The notes: a model not told the origin generated them from the sequence alone. A DNA stretch of 64,000 nucleotides from Alentia gelatinosa (GCA_950022655.1 OX465579.1:39287950-39351949); one strand, 5' to 3'; positions 1 to 10,180 are shown, counted from the stretch's first letter. A program made the numbers and translations.

Positions 1-220
1 TTAAAGGGTATAATAATAGGGACATTTCTTTGCTCTTTGGTACAAAGGGATTATTTTCCGGTTTACCATGGCTTTGAGGCCGTATACCACAGATTTTAAT
101 CTGCATACCATGGTTAAGGTATCTACAGATTTTAGATAATGAGTAGTGGTTTACTGAGTCCCCGTATATTCTCAATAGGGACTTTCTCTACCATGGATAA
201 TAAAAAAGTAAATATTTTTA
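1..220 (+). repeat. TTAA-bounded repeat (family B), one end
   Basis: The window opens on TTAA followed by GGGTATAATAATAGGGAC. It continues with spaced motifs of the type GTATACCA-TGG-TTTGA and ends near an ATGGATAATAAA motif. The same order of motifs occurs on the minus strand of 5985-6186 and on the plus strand of 6380-6515. The shared TTAA terminus suggests a non-autonomous DNA transposon with TTAA target preference, but the second terminus is not identified, so the class is inferred. Confidence 0.55.
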
Positions 221-859
221 TTCTCTCCTATATCGCCGAGAATAATAATGAGTGAATTATAAATTTGTTATCTTTAGACGATGCCCACAGTGCTGTCCTT
301 TCCATACACAGTACAATGATTTCTTTTGAACAAATATTTCACAAAGTTGAGATTTCCCTATATGCTAATTCTTATTTCACGTGTAAATATTTAGGATGTA
401 ATGGTAAAACTTAGTGCACATACTTTTCCTAGAGCAACTTATGTAACAGTCTAAGGAGAATATAAATCGTATTTCATTTATTATACAATGATTAAAAAGA
501 AATGAAATGTGAAAGTTATGCACACAATATTTCCCTCTCCCAAGATCAGCTTTATGCATGGCCAATTATGCATGCCCAATTATCGCCCACTTTGGTCATT
601 GTATATGGAGATCATATACTGTATGTATCTATACTGAATCGACTGTGAAATATATCAAATCAATTCTATTGTGATTCTGATCTTTAACATAATAGCATAT
701 GGTATGGTGTATTACAACCACACGAGGTATCTCATTTCATAGTCGGCATTTCATTTAGAACCGACATTTCTTTAAATTAAGAGACACAACTATGACGGAC
801 CATAAATAATGAAAGCCGGTGCTCACAGTTTAGATATACTAAAGAATATGTTTTCTTGT
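221..859. other. AT-rich intergenic stretch, nothing recognised
   Basis: This stretch has only short chance ORFs, the longest about 62 codons. I see no repeat shared with the rest of the window and no promoter motif that I can support. Confidence 0.5.
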
Positions 860-1174
860 ACTCTATCGAAAAGCAAGGAGAGTGAACTGTAGTTCTTAAA
901 ACATAGATCTATATGTAGTATCATACATTTAATCATTCTGTATATAAGTTTGAAGAAAATGACAGGGTTTTACTATGTCAAATCAAACCTTTTTGTGTGT
1001 ATTCTATCCTGATATAATACTGACATCAAACTCAAGGTCAAAAACAAGCACGGTGACTCCAAATTTATAAGTTAGAGATATGTCCTACTACACTTGGAGA
1101 TTATCATATTGAAATTCCAGGAAACTGACATGCTTTTAAAAATTTTATTTTCAACGTGAACGTAGGATATGCCT
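860..1174 (-). repeat. Partial inverted copy of TTAA-MITE family A
   Basis: Read on the minus strand from 1174, this matches the MITE at 4591-5115 in order. The shared blocks are the AGGCATATC terminus, a CACGGTGAC block near 1048, a CATAGTAAAACCC block near 975 and an ATACTACA block near 920. It is diverged, and its far end fades out near 860. The terminus is followed by TTGA rather than TTAA, so the flanking target duplication is mutated or lost. Confidence 0.6.
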
Positions 1175-1252
1175 TTGAAAGTTCTAACGCATTACTCACA
1201 AAAAAATAATTGCTGACGTTTATATTTATCTCAGCCCACCAGGACTGGAATC

Positions 1253-1263
1253 CAAGATGGCGG
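1253..1263 (+). promoter_or_regulatory. YY1-like motif upstream of the 1336 gene
   Basis: The motif AAGATGGCGGG lies about 75 bases before the start codon, where sequence composition switches from AT-rich to GC-rich. AAGATGGCGGC is the classical YY1 site found near many animal transcription starts. Its role as this gene's core promoter is inferred. Confidence 0.4.
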
Positions 1264-1335
1264 GCGGTTCCGGATCAGTAAGCACAGAGCAGACCTCCTG
1301 AGCGCTGAGACACGGTCCATTGACCGCCGCTCGCC

Positions 1336-2655
1336 ATGGTCACTCGCGTGGAACCGCGGTCGGCGCTTGTGGACGAGGAAGGAGACGAGTTGGGGGCATG
1401 TGACCGTACGACGCTGTATGACGCCACGTCCATCTGCACCATGGACGTGGTTGAGGAGCACCGCTACCACCCGCCGTCACACTTCGCCGACCCCGCGCCG
1501 GAAGCACCCCGCCCCCGCTCGCCGTCCGTCTACAGCATGTTCGTCACGGATCACTCGCACTCGGAGGCCAGGTCGGTGCGGTGTAAGAACCCCTCAGTAT
1601 ATAGCATGCCCATCGCCGCATTCCGCGCGCGTAGATCGCCGGAAGACGACGATATGGACGATCTGGGCGCCGCCGCCGACATGGATGACAGCGGAAGTAG
1701 CAGCGACGCCGCCGACGATGAAGACGATGCAGACGATCGCGTTTTTATGACCAGACGGAGCCGGCGCGTTGCCAACCGGAACACGGATACACACTCGCAT
1801 ATGAACTTCCGGCCGCGGTGTAAAAACCCGTCCGTGTACAGCATGCCCATTCTGGGCAGCAACCGCCGCGAGGGGGAGCCACCCTCCTCCACTTCCTCCC
1901 GCCAGATGCGCACGCTCCGCGTTGCGCCCTTAGTTCCGCTTCCATTTGCGGAGAGCACGTCGTCGGCGACGGAAGTGAAAGACGACGGGGAGGAATACGC
2001 CAACCACTACCCGGAAGACGATGACGATCCCCGTGCCGCGCAACCAGAAGCGGACTGCCCGCACCCCCCGCGACGGCTAAAGCGCGCCGCCAGTCGGCGC
2101 GTGCAGCCGTCGCTCAAGGACAACATCGCGACCGGCTTCACGAGCTGTCGCGGGCGGACAAACGACGACAACCTCCCGCCCTCCTATCACGTGACCGTGT
2201 GTGTGGGCATCCTCGGAGTTCTCTTCTTTTTTGGCGGGCTCGCCATGACTATCGTGGGCTTTAACTCCGCCGACCTACAAGCCACTGACAGCTCCAAGGC
2301 GCTCAAGGCTCTGGGGCCGATCGTGCTGGGGCTGGGGTTCATCATGTGCGCGGGGTGCTTCATGTATCTGTGTGTGGTGTACACGCGCTACAAACGCCTC
2401 TCCGCCTACCTCAAGAGACGCAACAGCGCCCGCCTCTCCCGCGCCGCCTCTTCCGTCAGCGCGCAGGCGCAGCCGGAAGTGACGTCACAAAGCGATGCTG
2501 CAGACCCGAACCGGGTGCAGCGGATCCACCACAGCCCGGAAGCTGCGGCGGAGGACATCCGGCAGATGCTGGCCACGCTGCAGACTGGGGGGAGTATCGC
2601 GCCCACCGACCCCATGATGGACAGGCTCAGTCAGAGTGGCGACACGCCCTTGTAG
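1336..2655 (+). CDS. Two-pass membrane protein with repeated RCKNPSVYSMPI motif
   Basis: A 439-codon uninterrupted ORF, GC-rich and CpG-rich against an AT-rich background, starts at an ATG in good Kozak context (CGCCATGGT). The first 280 residues look disordered: an acidic stretch (about 103-134, 215-231), basic patches and three copies of a short motif, SPSVYSM at about 62-68 and RCKNPSVYSMPI at about 82-93 and 161-172. Two hydrophobic segments follow at about 286-308 and 326-349, linked by a short loop, then a basic juxtamembrane stretch (RYKRLSAYLKRR) and a Ser/Ala-rich tail. The pair of helices, with KALGPIVLGLGF starting the second, recalls two-pass families such as PIRT and TMEM200, which have a comparable GP...LG pattern. 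That resemblance is by eye and weak. Both termini are probably cytoplasmic. The gene appears to have a single coding exon. The overlapping ORFs in other frames come from the GC-rich composition. Confidence 0.75.
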   Translation: MVTRVEPRSALVDEEGDELGACDRTTLYDATSICTMDVVEEHRYHPPSHFADPAPEAPRPRSPSVYSMFVTDHSHSEARSVRCKNPSVYSMPIAAFRARRSPEDDDMDDLGAAADMDDSGSSSDAADDEDDADDRVFMTRRSRRVANRNTDTHSHMNFRPRCKNPSVYSMPILGSNRREGEPPSSTSSRQMRTLRVAPLVPLPFAESTSSATEVKDDGEEYANHYPEDDDDPRAAQPEADCPHPPRRLKRAASRRVQPSLKDNIATGFTSCRGRTNDDNLPPSYHVTVCVGILGVLFFFGGLAMTIVGFNSADLQATDSSKALKALGPIVLGLGFIMCAGCFMYLCVVYTRYKRLSAYLKRRNSARLSRAASSVSAQAQPEVTSQSDAADPNRVQRIHHSPEAAAEDIRQMLATLQTGGSIAPTDPMMDRLSQSGDTPL

Positions 2656-3309
2656 CCAGTGCTCATGCCCAAGAGGATGGTTTTGGCCCACTAGATTCAG
2701 TTCAACTTTAGACTGTAGAACCGTCCCGGGGTGCTACTAACATGTAAGGTCAGGGCGAAGGTCGTGGTTTGTTTTGAATGTAATCAGTGTCTGCTGGGTC
2801 AAATCAAGCCTACTATATTCCTTATATGGCAGTGAAGGGAGAGGGACAACTCCATCCAGGGATCAAATCATAGGTTGACCATTTTGCCCCGACACCAAAG
2901 AGTGAATAACAATAGACCCTGATAGTAAAAGACAGGCCCCTGACTAGGGATACCTTATATACTTTTTGCTCCAAAGTTTTGGTCCATTGAGAAAATCAAG
3001 TACTTCTGGAGGAAGTATAGCTACGCATTTTATTTATCCTGACTTTAATCCGTACTGACCAATGCTTAACTTACATACTCTTGTGAACTTCCAGTTAAGG
3101 TATTAGTGGCGCCATATTAACAGATTCACTCTCCTGACAGATCCTTAGTGCCACTAGGTTTCCGGTCAGGACAATGAACCTGCTGGGAGACTGTAACTCC
3201 CAGTAATCTCCCTTGCAAATTACCAAGGGGCAAGGGTATGTTGCCTGCCCTGGGCGTAAAGTGGGTTTTACATTGACTTTTGGTTTCCACGTATATCCTA
3301 CCCATGATC
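2656..3309. other. Downstream region / possible 3' UTR
   Basis: GC-content falls back to background immediately after the TAG at 2653. I found no AATAAA close to the stop codon, so the 3' end of the upstream gene is unknown. No other gene is supported here. Confidence 0.4.
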
Positions 3310-3600
3310 CCCATTGAAAATGTATGGAGCCATAATAAACTACTACCTATTGTCCATCAGGGACCGAAAACTACATCCGTAGTTTACGGTTTTTCCAGAC
3401 CCAATATCGAACATCTAGGAATAGAAATTTCTGACCATCAATGACCATGGGCAAAAAATACAACAATCGATGGTTTTTGGACGGTCGGCTCTGTCAACCA
3501 CTCGAGGTTGATGGGGTAATACATGGGCAATCGCTTCTGTATTTCTATACGTCAAACTCTCGTTTATGGCCGCCCGTCCAAAAAATTATCGATTATTGCC
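3310..3600. repeat. Diverged family B segment with palindrome copy 1
   Basis: A segment resembling the CCCATTGAAAATGTATGG part of family B (about 3310-3345) precedes an imperfect palindrome at 3465-3594. The outer arms read AATCGATGGTTTTTGGACGG and, inverted, CCGTCCAAAAAATTATCGATT-like sequence. This is the most diverged of three palindromes; the others are at 5816-5931 and 6241-6369. Confidence 0.6.
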
Positions 3601-4590
3601 TATATAAAATTGGTTGGTGGTGGTCTAGAAATGCATGTCTACAGAAAATCGTTGTCGGAGGCTAAAATGTACAGTTTGTGGCTCCTTATTGACCGAGTTC
3701 TGCACCCGTGATCTGATTATCAACAAGAAACCTAGGAGCAAATGGTATGTTCATCACTGATGAATGAGCGTGCAGTTATAAATGAAAAACAGTTATAAAT
3801 GAATAACAATTAATAGGTTTGGGTTACATAAGCTATGGATAGTTTTCTGTAACCAACCTGCACTCAACTTGCCACTTCTGTAAATGCCTGAGTCTGGGAT
3901 ATTAACACATCAAGCACCAGTGGATCTTCAGGTATTTCAGTCGTGAGTGATTGGTCATGGTCAGCTGCGCATGCCTCTAAGACCCTGAGACACACGCACC
4001 CTGCTCCTTTTCAAATATCACATTGATAGCACGCAAATAGTTAAAGAATTGTTTTTCACAGCATGATGGAAGTCTATATGTGACCACTCTAACCTTTAGG
4101 GAACGTATATATTTGTGTGTGAGCATGCTCTAATAAACCCAGGTAGAACAGCGCTTGGGCTTAGGCAATATGTATCTCAGTGGTCATTTTGGCCTTAAAG
4201 TAGTGAGCCACTGTCCTAGCAGGATGCTCCACCGCTTCTGATATTTCTGGACCATGGTATCTTTCTCGGAGCAAAGTTTTATCATATTTCTTTTATAATT
4301 CTTAAATTTGGAACATTTTGAAGAATACTTTGTATTCTAAAATGAAATCCACGGAAAACGTTTAAAAAATGTTCTCTCGATGTAGTTCAGGTTTTCAAGA
4401 GAAAAATTACAATAATTTTCACCTGAGTATTGGAGAATGCAATGTTGGGGAGTTTTGCAAAGACCATTCTTTTATCAACCTTTCATTTACATTAGAGTTT
4501 AGTTTAGTGCTCAAAGGTGCCTCCTCTGGCTGCCAGAAATCATGGCGGTCCATTACTTGGTCTGTTTATATCATCATCGTCTACAAAGCA
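3601..4590. other. AT-rich intergenic stretch, nothing recognised
   Basis: An 85-codon ORF at 4369-4626 has no recognisable motif and runs into the MITE that begins at 4591, so I treat it as chance. Nothing else is supported. Confidence 0.5.
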
Positions 4591-5115
4591 TTAAAGGCAT
4601 ATCGAACAATTCACCATGACAAATAAACCCATGTCAATATCCTGAAAATTGAATATGATGATCTAATAGTGTTATAGAAGACATATCTAACTTAAAAAAT
4701 AGGGGGTCACCGTGCTAGTTTTTGATCTCGAGATTGATATAATGATAATATTATGATATACAGGGATATTCTAAAAAGGTATTTCACATAGTAAAACCCA
4801 TGTCATTTTCTTTAAACTTTCACGGGGGTAGTAAATATATAATACTACACATCCATGCTTTAAAAACTAAAGGTAACCATCATTATTTTTGAGAGATTGG
4901 AGGATAACTATATTTTTCAGTGGATTTCCAATATAATATATGTCAAGTAAATTCGGAAAAAGCTTATTCTACCTTTTCGGTTCAGTCAAATTGGACAAAA
5001 TGCTATATTTTGTTCAATTGCCATTAGAATTATTCATATCGAAACAGTTTGGACTGAACATTGTCAATATTTGAAAATAGGTGGCGCCATTGTGAATTGT
5101 AGGATATGCCTTTAA
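4591..5115 (+). mobile_element. TTAA-flanked MITE, family A (most complete copy)
   Basis: The element is bounded on both sides by TTAA (4591-4594 and 5112-5115). Immediately inside are inverted termini AGGCATATCGAACAATTCAC on the left and, inverted on the right, AGGCATATCCTACAATTCAC. Internal length is about 517 bp with no coding capacity. TTAA target duplications are typical of piggyBac and Kolobok superfamilies, so a non-autonomous member of one of these is inferred. A partial inverted copy lies at 860-1174 and a short internally deleted copy at 26247-26340. Confidence 0.75.
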
Positions 5116-5815
5116 CATATATGTTTGATACACACCTTGATATGATGAACAGAAGATTCCATCGATGACGATGGCAAAATATATCTAACCCAATAACCAT
5201 TACATTGGATAAATGATGAATGATTTTGGATTTGAAACTTCTACCATAAACGATGAATTGATACTACCGATAGACTTTTAGAGGAACTCATACAGCGTTT
5301 ATCGGCCGATTGAAACAGGCCTAGCTTTAAAAGACGAAGGTCTATGAATTCCGGTGAAGCATGTATACTTATACACGAATTGATTGACTATCGGATATAT
5401 AAAGGTCTCTGTTGACATTCAGCTTTATTTCATTATTGTACATATAATTTATTCATATTTGTACATATGGATCATATGTGTATATTGCATTGAAGTTTAT
5501 TTAAAGATGAAAATGTAACATATATACGTATGCTCAATGAGCAGACTAGAATATCTCCTTAGAGATACGCAACCACAACCATTTATATAAATTTGGTTGT
5601 AAACGAAGTATAAGTCTCGAAATCTATGACCACGTACAGATCAAATTAAATGACGCTAGACTTTCAAAGTCGGAGGAAATAGAACTATATAGTAATAAAG
5701 CAAACACATGTAACATTATACCAACCGCCGTGTTTTGTTGAAATTCCATGATAGGAAAATAATCTTGCTAATAAATAGATAATAATCAATAATAAATAGT
5801 AAATAATCGATTGTC
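5116..5815. other. AT-rich intergenic stretch, nothing recognised
   Basis: No ORF above chance length and no repeat shared with other parts of the window. Confidence 0.45.
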
Positions 5816-6186
5816 TTTATGGACAGGCAGTCGTAAACCACGAGAGGTATTGATGCGTGGTAATGTACGAGCGCTAGCTAGTGTATTACGACGTCAACCT
5901 TGAGTGGTTTACAGAGCCGCCTGTCCACAAAACCATCCTTTGTTCCATTCATTGTCGATCATAGCCTGGACTATTTGTCTTTATTATCCATCGTATACAA
6001 AGCTCCCATTGAAAATGTATGGGGAATCAGTAAACGATGACCCATTGTATAAAACCTGTCAGATACCTTAACTGTGGTATACGGATTCAAACCTGTGGTA
6101 TACGGGTTCAAAACCGTGGTATACGGGAAAAATAGTCCCTTTTGCTATAGAGCAAAGAAATAGTTCCTATTGTTATACCTGTTAAT
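5816..6186 (-). repeat. Family B element with palindrome copy 2
   Basis: On the minus strand this begins at TTAA (6183-6186) followed by CAGGTATAACAATAGGAAC, then three tandem GTATACCAC-type motifs, then an ATGGATAATAAAG motif, and ends in an imperfect palindrome at 5816-5931. The palindrome arms share GGACAGGC, GTAAACCAC and a centre near AGCGCTAGCT. The TTAA terminus matches that at window position 1, so the two are copies of one family. Confidence 0.65.
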
Positions 6187-6240
6187 ATGACAATTACTGG
6201 GTTTAATGTATTCTAAAAGATGGATAATAAATGCAACAAA

Positions 6241-6515
6241 CGATGATTTTGTGGACAGACGACTGTGTAAACCACTCGCGGTTGACCTCGTAATACACTC
6301 GCTAGCGCTCGTGTATTACTACGCGTCAACCTCTCGTGGTTTACGGCCGCCTGTCCACAAAACCATCGATTATTGACTATGTATACCATGGTTTTGAAGG
6401 CAGTATACCATGGATTTGAACCCGTATACCACAGTTAGGCTTTAAATAATGGATCATGCTTTACTGATTCCCCATACATTTTCACTGGGGACTTTGTATA
6501 CCATGGATAATAAAT
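6241..6515 (+). repeat. Family B segment with palindrome copy 3 (best preserved)
   Basis: The palindrome at 6241-6369 has arms of about 61 bases that pair with only a few mismatches. Landmarks are GATTTTGTGGACAG, GTAAACCACTCG, GGTTGAC and TAATACACTCG, with their inverses on the other side and a centre at CGCTAGCGC. It is followed by the spaced GTATACCATGG motifs and ends at ATACCATGGATAATAAA. The palindrome could extrude as a cruciform or fold as a hairpin RNA. Confidence 0.7.
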
Positions 6516-7052
6516 TGCATAATGGATCATGACTTTCATGCTTTTGAATTTACACACGTGCAAACAACATACGGTAAATCCCTGGAAGTTTTCAATGAAC
6601 TTTGGATTCCTTAAGTATAATGCGATTAGAGCGCTACTGATCCCGGTAGAAGTGCCTCCATTGTAGGGCGCAGAGCTAGCTCATGTATCAAAATGAAAAC
6701 TAATCCCTCAGATGTTTATGCCTGAGACCTTGCTCCACTCGCCAAGTCAGAACCTGCGGCGGTGGGCAGGCGTAATGTGACGGGTTATAATAGAAATATG
6801 TTATACTCCATACACAGCCTGAGTTTATGTGCACGTCTGGGACAGGATGCCAGGAAAGCATGTATCACCTATATATAAGGTAGATATAGTACTGCCTGAT
6901 ATCTAACATGCCAATAATGTGACTACCTCATATTTATTATTATATACCTATGCACAAACTCGCTATCAATACTGACTGCTCCTAGGGTAATAGTAATAAT
7001 ATCATATAACCAAGGCACTCCATCTAGCTAAGTATGCATTGTCTTTGGAATT
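6516..7052. other. AT-rich intergenic stretch, nothing recognised
   Basis: No supported gene. The stretch lies just upstream of the Crypton-type gene and could contain its distal regulatory sequence, but I see no motif. Confidence 0.4.
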
Positions 7053-7115
7053 GATATACGGAGTGCTTTGAACGGCATACGGAGTGCTTTGAACGACATA
7101 CGGAGTGCTTTGAAA
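7053..7115 (+). repeat. Short tandem repeat, about 22 bp x 3
   Basis: Three consecutive units of ATACGGAGTGCTTTGAACG start at 7055, 7077 and 7098. They are nearly identical and lie about 50 bases upstream of the recombinase-like ORF, in its likely promoter. Confidence 0.85.
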
Positions 7116-7129
7116 AATAGCGCAATCTG

Positions 7130-7134
7130 ATTGG
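7130..7134 (-). promoter_or_regulatory. Inverted CCAAT box near the 7162 start
   Basis: ATTGG (inverted CCAAT) lies 28 bases before the ATG at 7162, and the start codon itself sits in AAAATGGCG, which resembles a YY1-type initiator. Together these support 7162 as a genuine 5' end rather than an internal Met. This is inference from motifs only. Confidence 0.35.
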
Positions 7135-7161
7135 TCGAGAGGCTGGGCATCAGATTCAAAA

Positions 7162-8223
7162 ATGGCGAACATACTCGAATTGTGTGTTTATATGGGAAAG
7201 TATTTCATCAGTGCAAAACGAATCGACGGAGGCAAATTCAAGCCAGAAACAATATCAAGCATATTCGCTAGCCTGAAGCAACATCTAGACAATAATAATT
7301 ACAGCCACAATATAACCACCAGTGATACGTTCAGAACTTGTCGGGAGGTGATGGCGAGCAAAAAAAAGGGATTAAAATCACTTGGACATGGCAACAAACC
7401 AAACAGGGTATGCATTGCATTTCTAAATACAAAAATAATAACTGCATTTTGTATTTTTGCTAGTTTAAAAATGAAAAGCATCCAGAATATCAAAAAAATT
7501 ATACTATATTTTGTTTTTTCCCTGTTTATAGTGCGATGCCTTAACATCGGAAGATCAAGAGAAACTTTGGGAATCCGGGACATTTGGTCCGGAGACTCCG
7601 GTCGGTTTAAGGAATGCCCTTTGGTTCCTAAATACCAAATGTTTCGGTCTGCATGGTAGACAAGAAGCCAGACAAATGCGATGGGGGGGATCTCATTGTT
7701 GTTACGAAAATGGTGAAGAAAGAGTTAAATTCTCGGAGAGAATCACAAAAACTTGCCAAGATGATGGCCCCACCTCACGTGCATTCGCGCCACGGATGTG
7801 GAAGAATGAAAAGAACAAAGAAAGATGTCCAATATATTTGTTGAACAAGTACGCAAGCCATAGGCCACATGAAATGAATACTCCCACCGCCCCTTTCTAC
7901 CTTTGTATGAACCATAAATGAGGTCCGGAGTCGCGTATTTGGTATCAGCGTATGGCGATGGGAAATAACAAATAAGGTATTGGCCGCTAAAGCAGGCTAC
8001 AGGGAAAAGAAATAATGAATCACTCTGTACGAAAAACAACCGCAGCAGCCTAATTCATGCAGGCGTCCCCCCAACCTTGTAGCCCAGCTTAGCGGCCACA
8101 AGAACATCCAATCCCTGCAAAGCTACGCAGTCACCAGTATCAACCAACAATGCGAAATGTATTCAGTATTGAATGAACAAAACAAAATGTACCAACCACT
8201 GAATGCGGCAATGCCAGCGACAG
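7162..8223 (+). pseudogene. Crypton-type tyrosine recombinase (DUF3504-like), broken
   Basis: Exon 1 (7162-7407) encodes a helical segment with GKYFISAKR, PETISSIFASLKQHL and a SKKKGLKSLGHGNKPN block. This is the signature of the DUF3504 domain found in Crypton elements and in QRICH1/ZMYM2-type host proteins. A 124-base GT-AG intron (7408-7531) leads in phase 0 to exon 2, with CDALTSEDQEKLWESG, ALWFLNTKCFGLHGRQEARQ and a long open stretch to an in-frame TGA at 7919. Beyond it, conserved pieces continue in shifting frames: ESRIWYQRMAMG, NHSVRKTT (the catalytic HxxR), LIHAGVPP, then NLVAQLSGHKNIQSLQSYAV with the expected His and Tyr. The order and the R/H/Y pattern fit a tyrosine recombinase. 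The TGA and at least three frame changes show the core is dead, unless the assembly contains indel errors. A donor (GTGAGT) follows at 8224. Confidence 0.75.
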
Positions 8224-8582
8224 GTGAGTGTGAAAAAAATCCTTATAAATTCCAGGTATAAAAAATATCGACAACAACAATACTCCATTATTACTTGAAG
8301 ACATTCACACACACTTTTTAATTTCAGATTGCTGTATTTTAACACATTGATCCGTATGACTTGACATATTTCTTGAATTTACACATAGATTCAAGACAGA
8401 ACTCATACTCCGGGACTGGAACGAGAGGCAGCACGCTGAGTGACTCGAGCAGCGTTGGGCGCCCCCCCCCCCCCATACAGCTGGTGAATAATATTTGCAC
8501 TTTGAAATGAGTTGTAGATTGATTCCTTTGTAAATACTCCTGGAACTCGTTCATATATATCTGTATTTTCTGATTTAAATAG

Positions 8583-9152
8583 ACTGATGTCGTAGCAGAG
8601 CGAAGTATTGTGCCAGTGGCGAAACGTCCATGTTTGGATCCTAACATGACAGAACGACAGGAACAACAAGCACGACGAGTCGGCCCATCGGCACTTGGGG
8701 GACTTCCATCGCAGGTAAATATTTCTCCGGTTGAATATTGTTGATGAGATGTTTATAACTTGATAATACTTGATATCTTGTTAATATTGTTGTCATCCTT
8801 CCTTCAAAATAGGCTGGTGCCGTAGTGGATCGACCTGTCGTTCCAGGGCGAAAGCAGCGTGAGGCGTACACACATCCAGTCATCCCAAACGTGGAAGAAC
8901 CTGTAGAAGTGAGTAAAAATAAAATTTAACATCATTGTTTTATTTGCAAATACAACGATAATTATAAATTTATGTAATCTAATACTATATTTACAGATTG
9001 ACCCTGTGACTGAACGATTCTACAAGGACCTGGAAAATGATGAATTCAGCATCGACACTGTAGCCGTTAGGAGTAGAAATTCAAACCAGCTAAACAAATC
9101 TCACGTTAATACCAACAAAATGATTGGTGGACTTCTTTCTGGTGAAAAATGA
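8583..9152 (+). pseudogene. Downstream exons of the recombinase-like gene
   Basis: Three segments bounded by canonical splice sites stay open in phase 0: 8583-8714 (44 codons, PVAKRPCLDPN), 8813-8908 (32 codons, VVPGRKQREAY) and 8997-9152 (52 codons, ending MIGGLLSGEK and TGA at 9150-9152). The acceptors are TAG, TAG and CAG; the donors are GTAAAT and GTGAGT. They lie directly after the recombinase core in the same strand, and AATAAA follows 28 bases after the stop. I therefore read them as its 3' exons. They have no domain I recognise and look hydrophilic. The join from 8223 to 8583 is out of frame in the present sequence, in line with the decay upstream. Confidence 0.6.
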
Positions 9153-9180
9153 AGCCATGCTGGATTTGAAAAAATGTGAA

Positions 9181-9186
9181 AATAAA
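9181..9186 (+). promoter_or_regulatory. Poly(A) signal of the recombinase-like gene
   Basis: AATAAA lies 28 bases downstream of the terminal TGA at 9150-9152, a normal distance for an animal cleavage signal. Confidence 0.55.
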
Positions 9187-9625
9187 TCCTTAAATTTGAG
9201 TTGAATTGCTTGCTGTCTTGAAATAATTAGACATTCCCGAGTATCTATATGACATAATGTACAATAACTTCACATTTTGGGGGTATAGATCGCGTTTAAA
9301 TTATACGATTTACTTAACTTGATTAGTCGATTAATGTCCACCGATATTTTTTTAATTTTTTTTTTATTATCAATGCCTCTCAACAATGTCGAGTTTTTCA
9401 GGCATATCCATACAAGTACCAATACATATATATATTCGGTAGGCACATATAAGATTTGTGTTCACAATTAGAGAAAATACAGAAAATGATGGTAATGAGT
9501 GAAACCAGTCTTCAATCTTTCGGCTGATGAAATGCCTACGTTTGTCTTAATTCTCGAATTAATAGTCTTTTAAAATGTTCTTTGTCGGGTGCATTTTGGA
9601 TTTCTTCGTCTAAAGCGTTCCACAA

Positions 9626-10180
9626 TCAGGCACCCCTGTGGTATGGGCTATTATAAACTGTTGCACATTTCGTCGTAGTTAACTGAAAAAGTACTTTATG
9701 TTGTGTTCTTGTGCGTCTTGATCTTGTATCAATCCAGTCTTCATCATTCTTGTATTTATACATAAAACATAACAATTGTAATTTTCTACGGATTTCCAGA
9801 GTATCAATATTACAGTGTTCACACATGGATTTTACAGAAGAATATCTAAATTTAGGTCCTAATAAAATTCGTAATCCCCTATTATTCAGCTTACTTATAC
9901 TTTGGATGTCTCTCTTTCTAAAACTATCATACAAAAAGGAACAGTATTCCATATGAGGTACTACAGTGCCCACACAAACGTTTCGAGCAGCTTCATATGT
10001 CAAACAATGACGAATTTTTGAAAACTTAAATAACTTGCTACTTACACTTTTTATGATTTCGGTGACATGAGGTATCCATGACAATGTTTTATCTATTGTT
10101 ACACCCAGATATTTATATTTATTACAACATAATAGTTTAGTAGTATTCATATATATATTCAGTTCTCCAACTATACTCAA
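9626..10180 (-). pseudogene. LINE ORF2 C-terminal region
   Basis: A 184-codon open segment contains YKYLGVTIDKTLSW and the region after the RT palm typical of CR1/Jockey ORF2, including RNVCVGTVVPHMEYCSF and NNRGLRILLG. It ends at an in-frame TGA inside the conserved terminal block, after which WNALDEEIQ continues in the same frame toward 9560. Confidence 0.75.

Noticed and set aside
1551..2003. 150-codon minus-strand ORF inside the 1336 gene
   Set aside because: It lies antisense to a better supported ORF and is explained by GC-rich codon composition; no motif.
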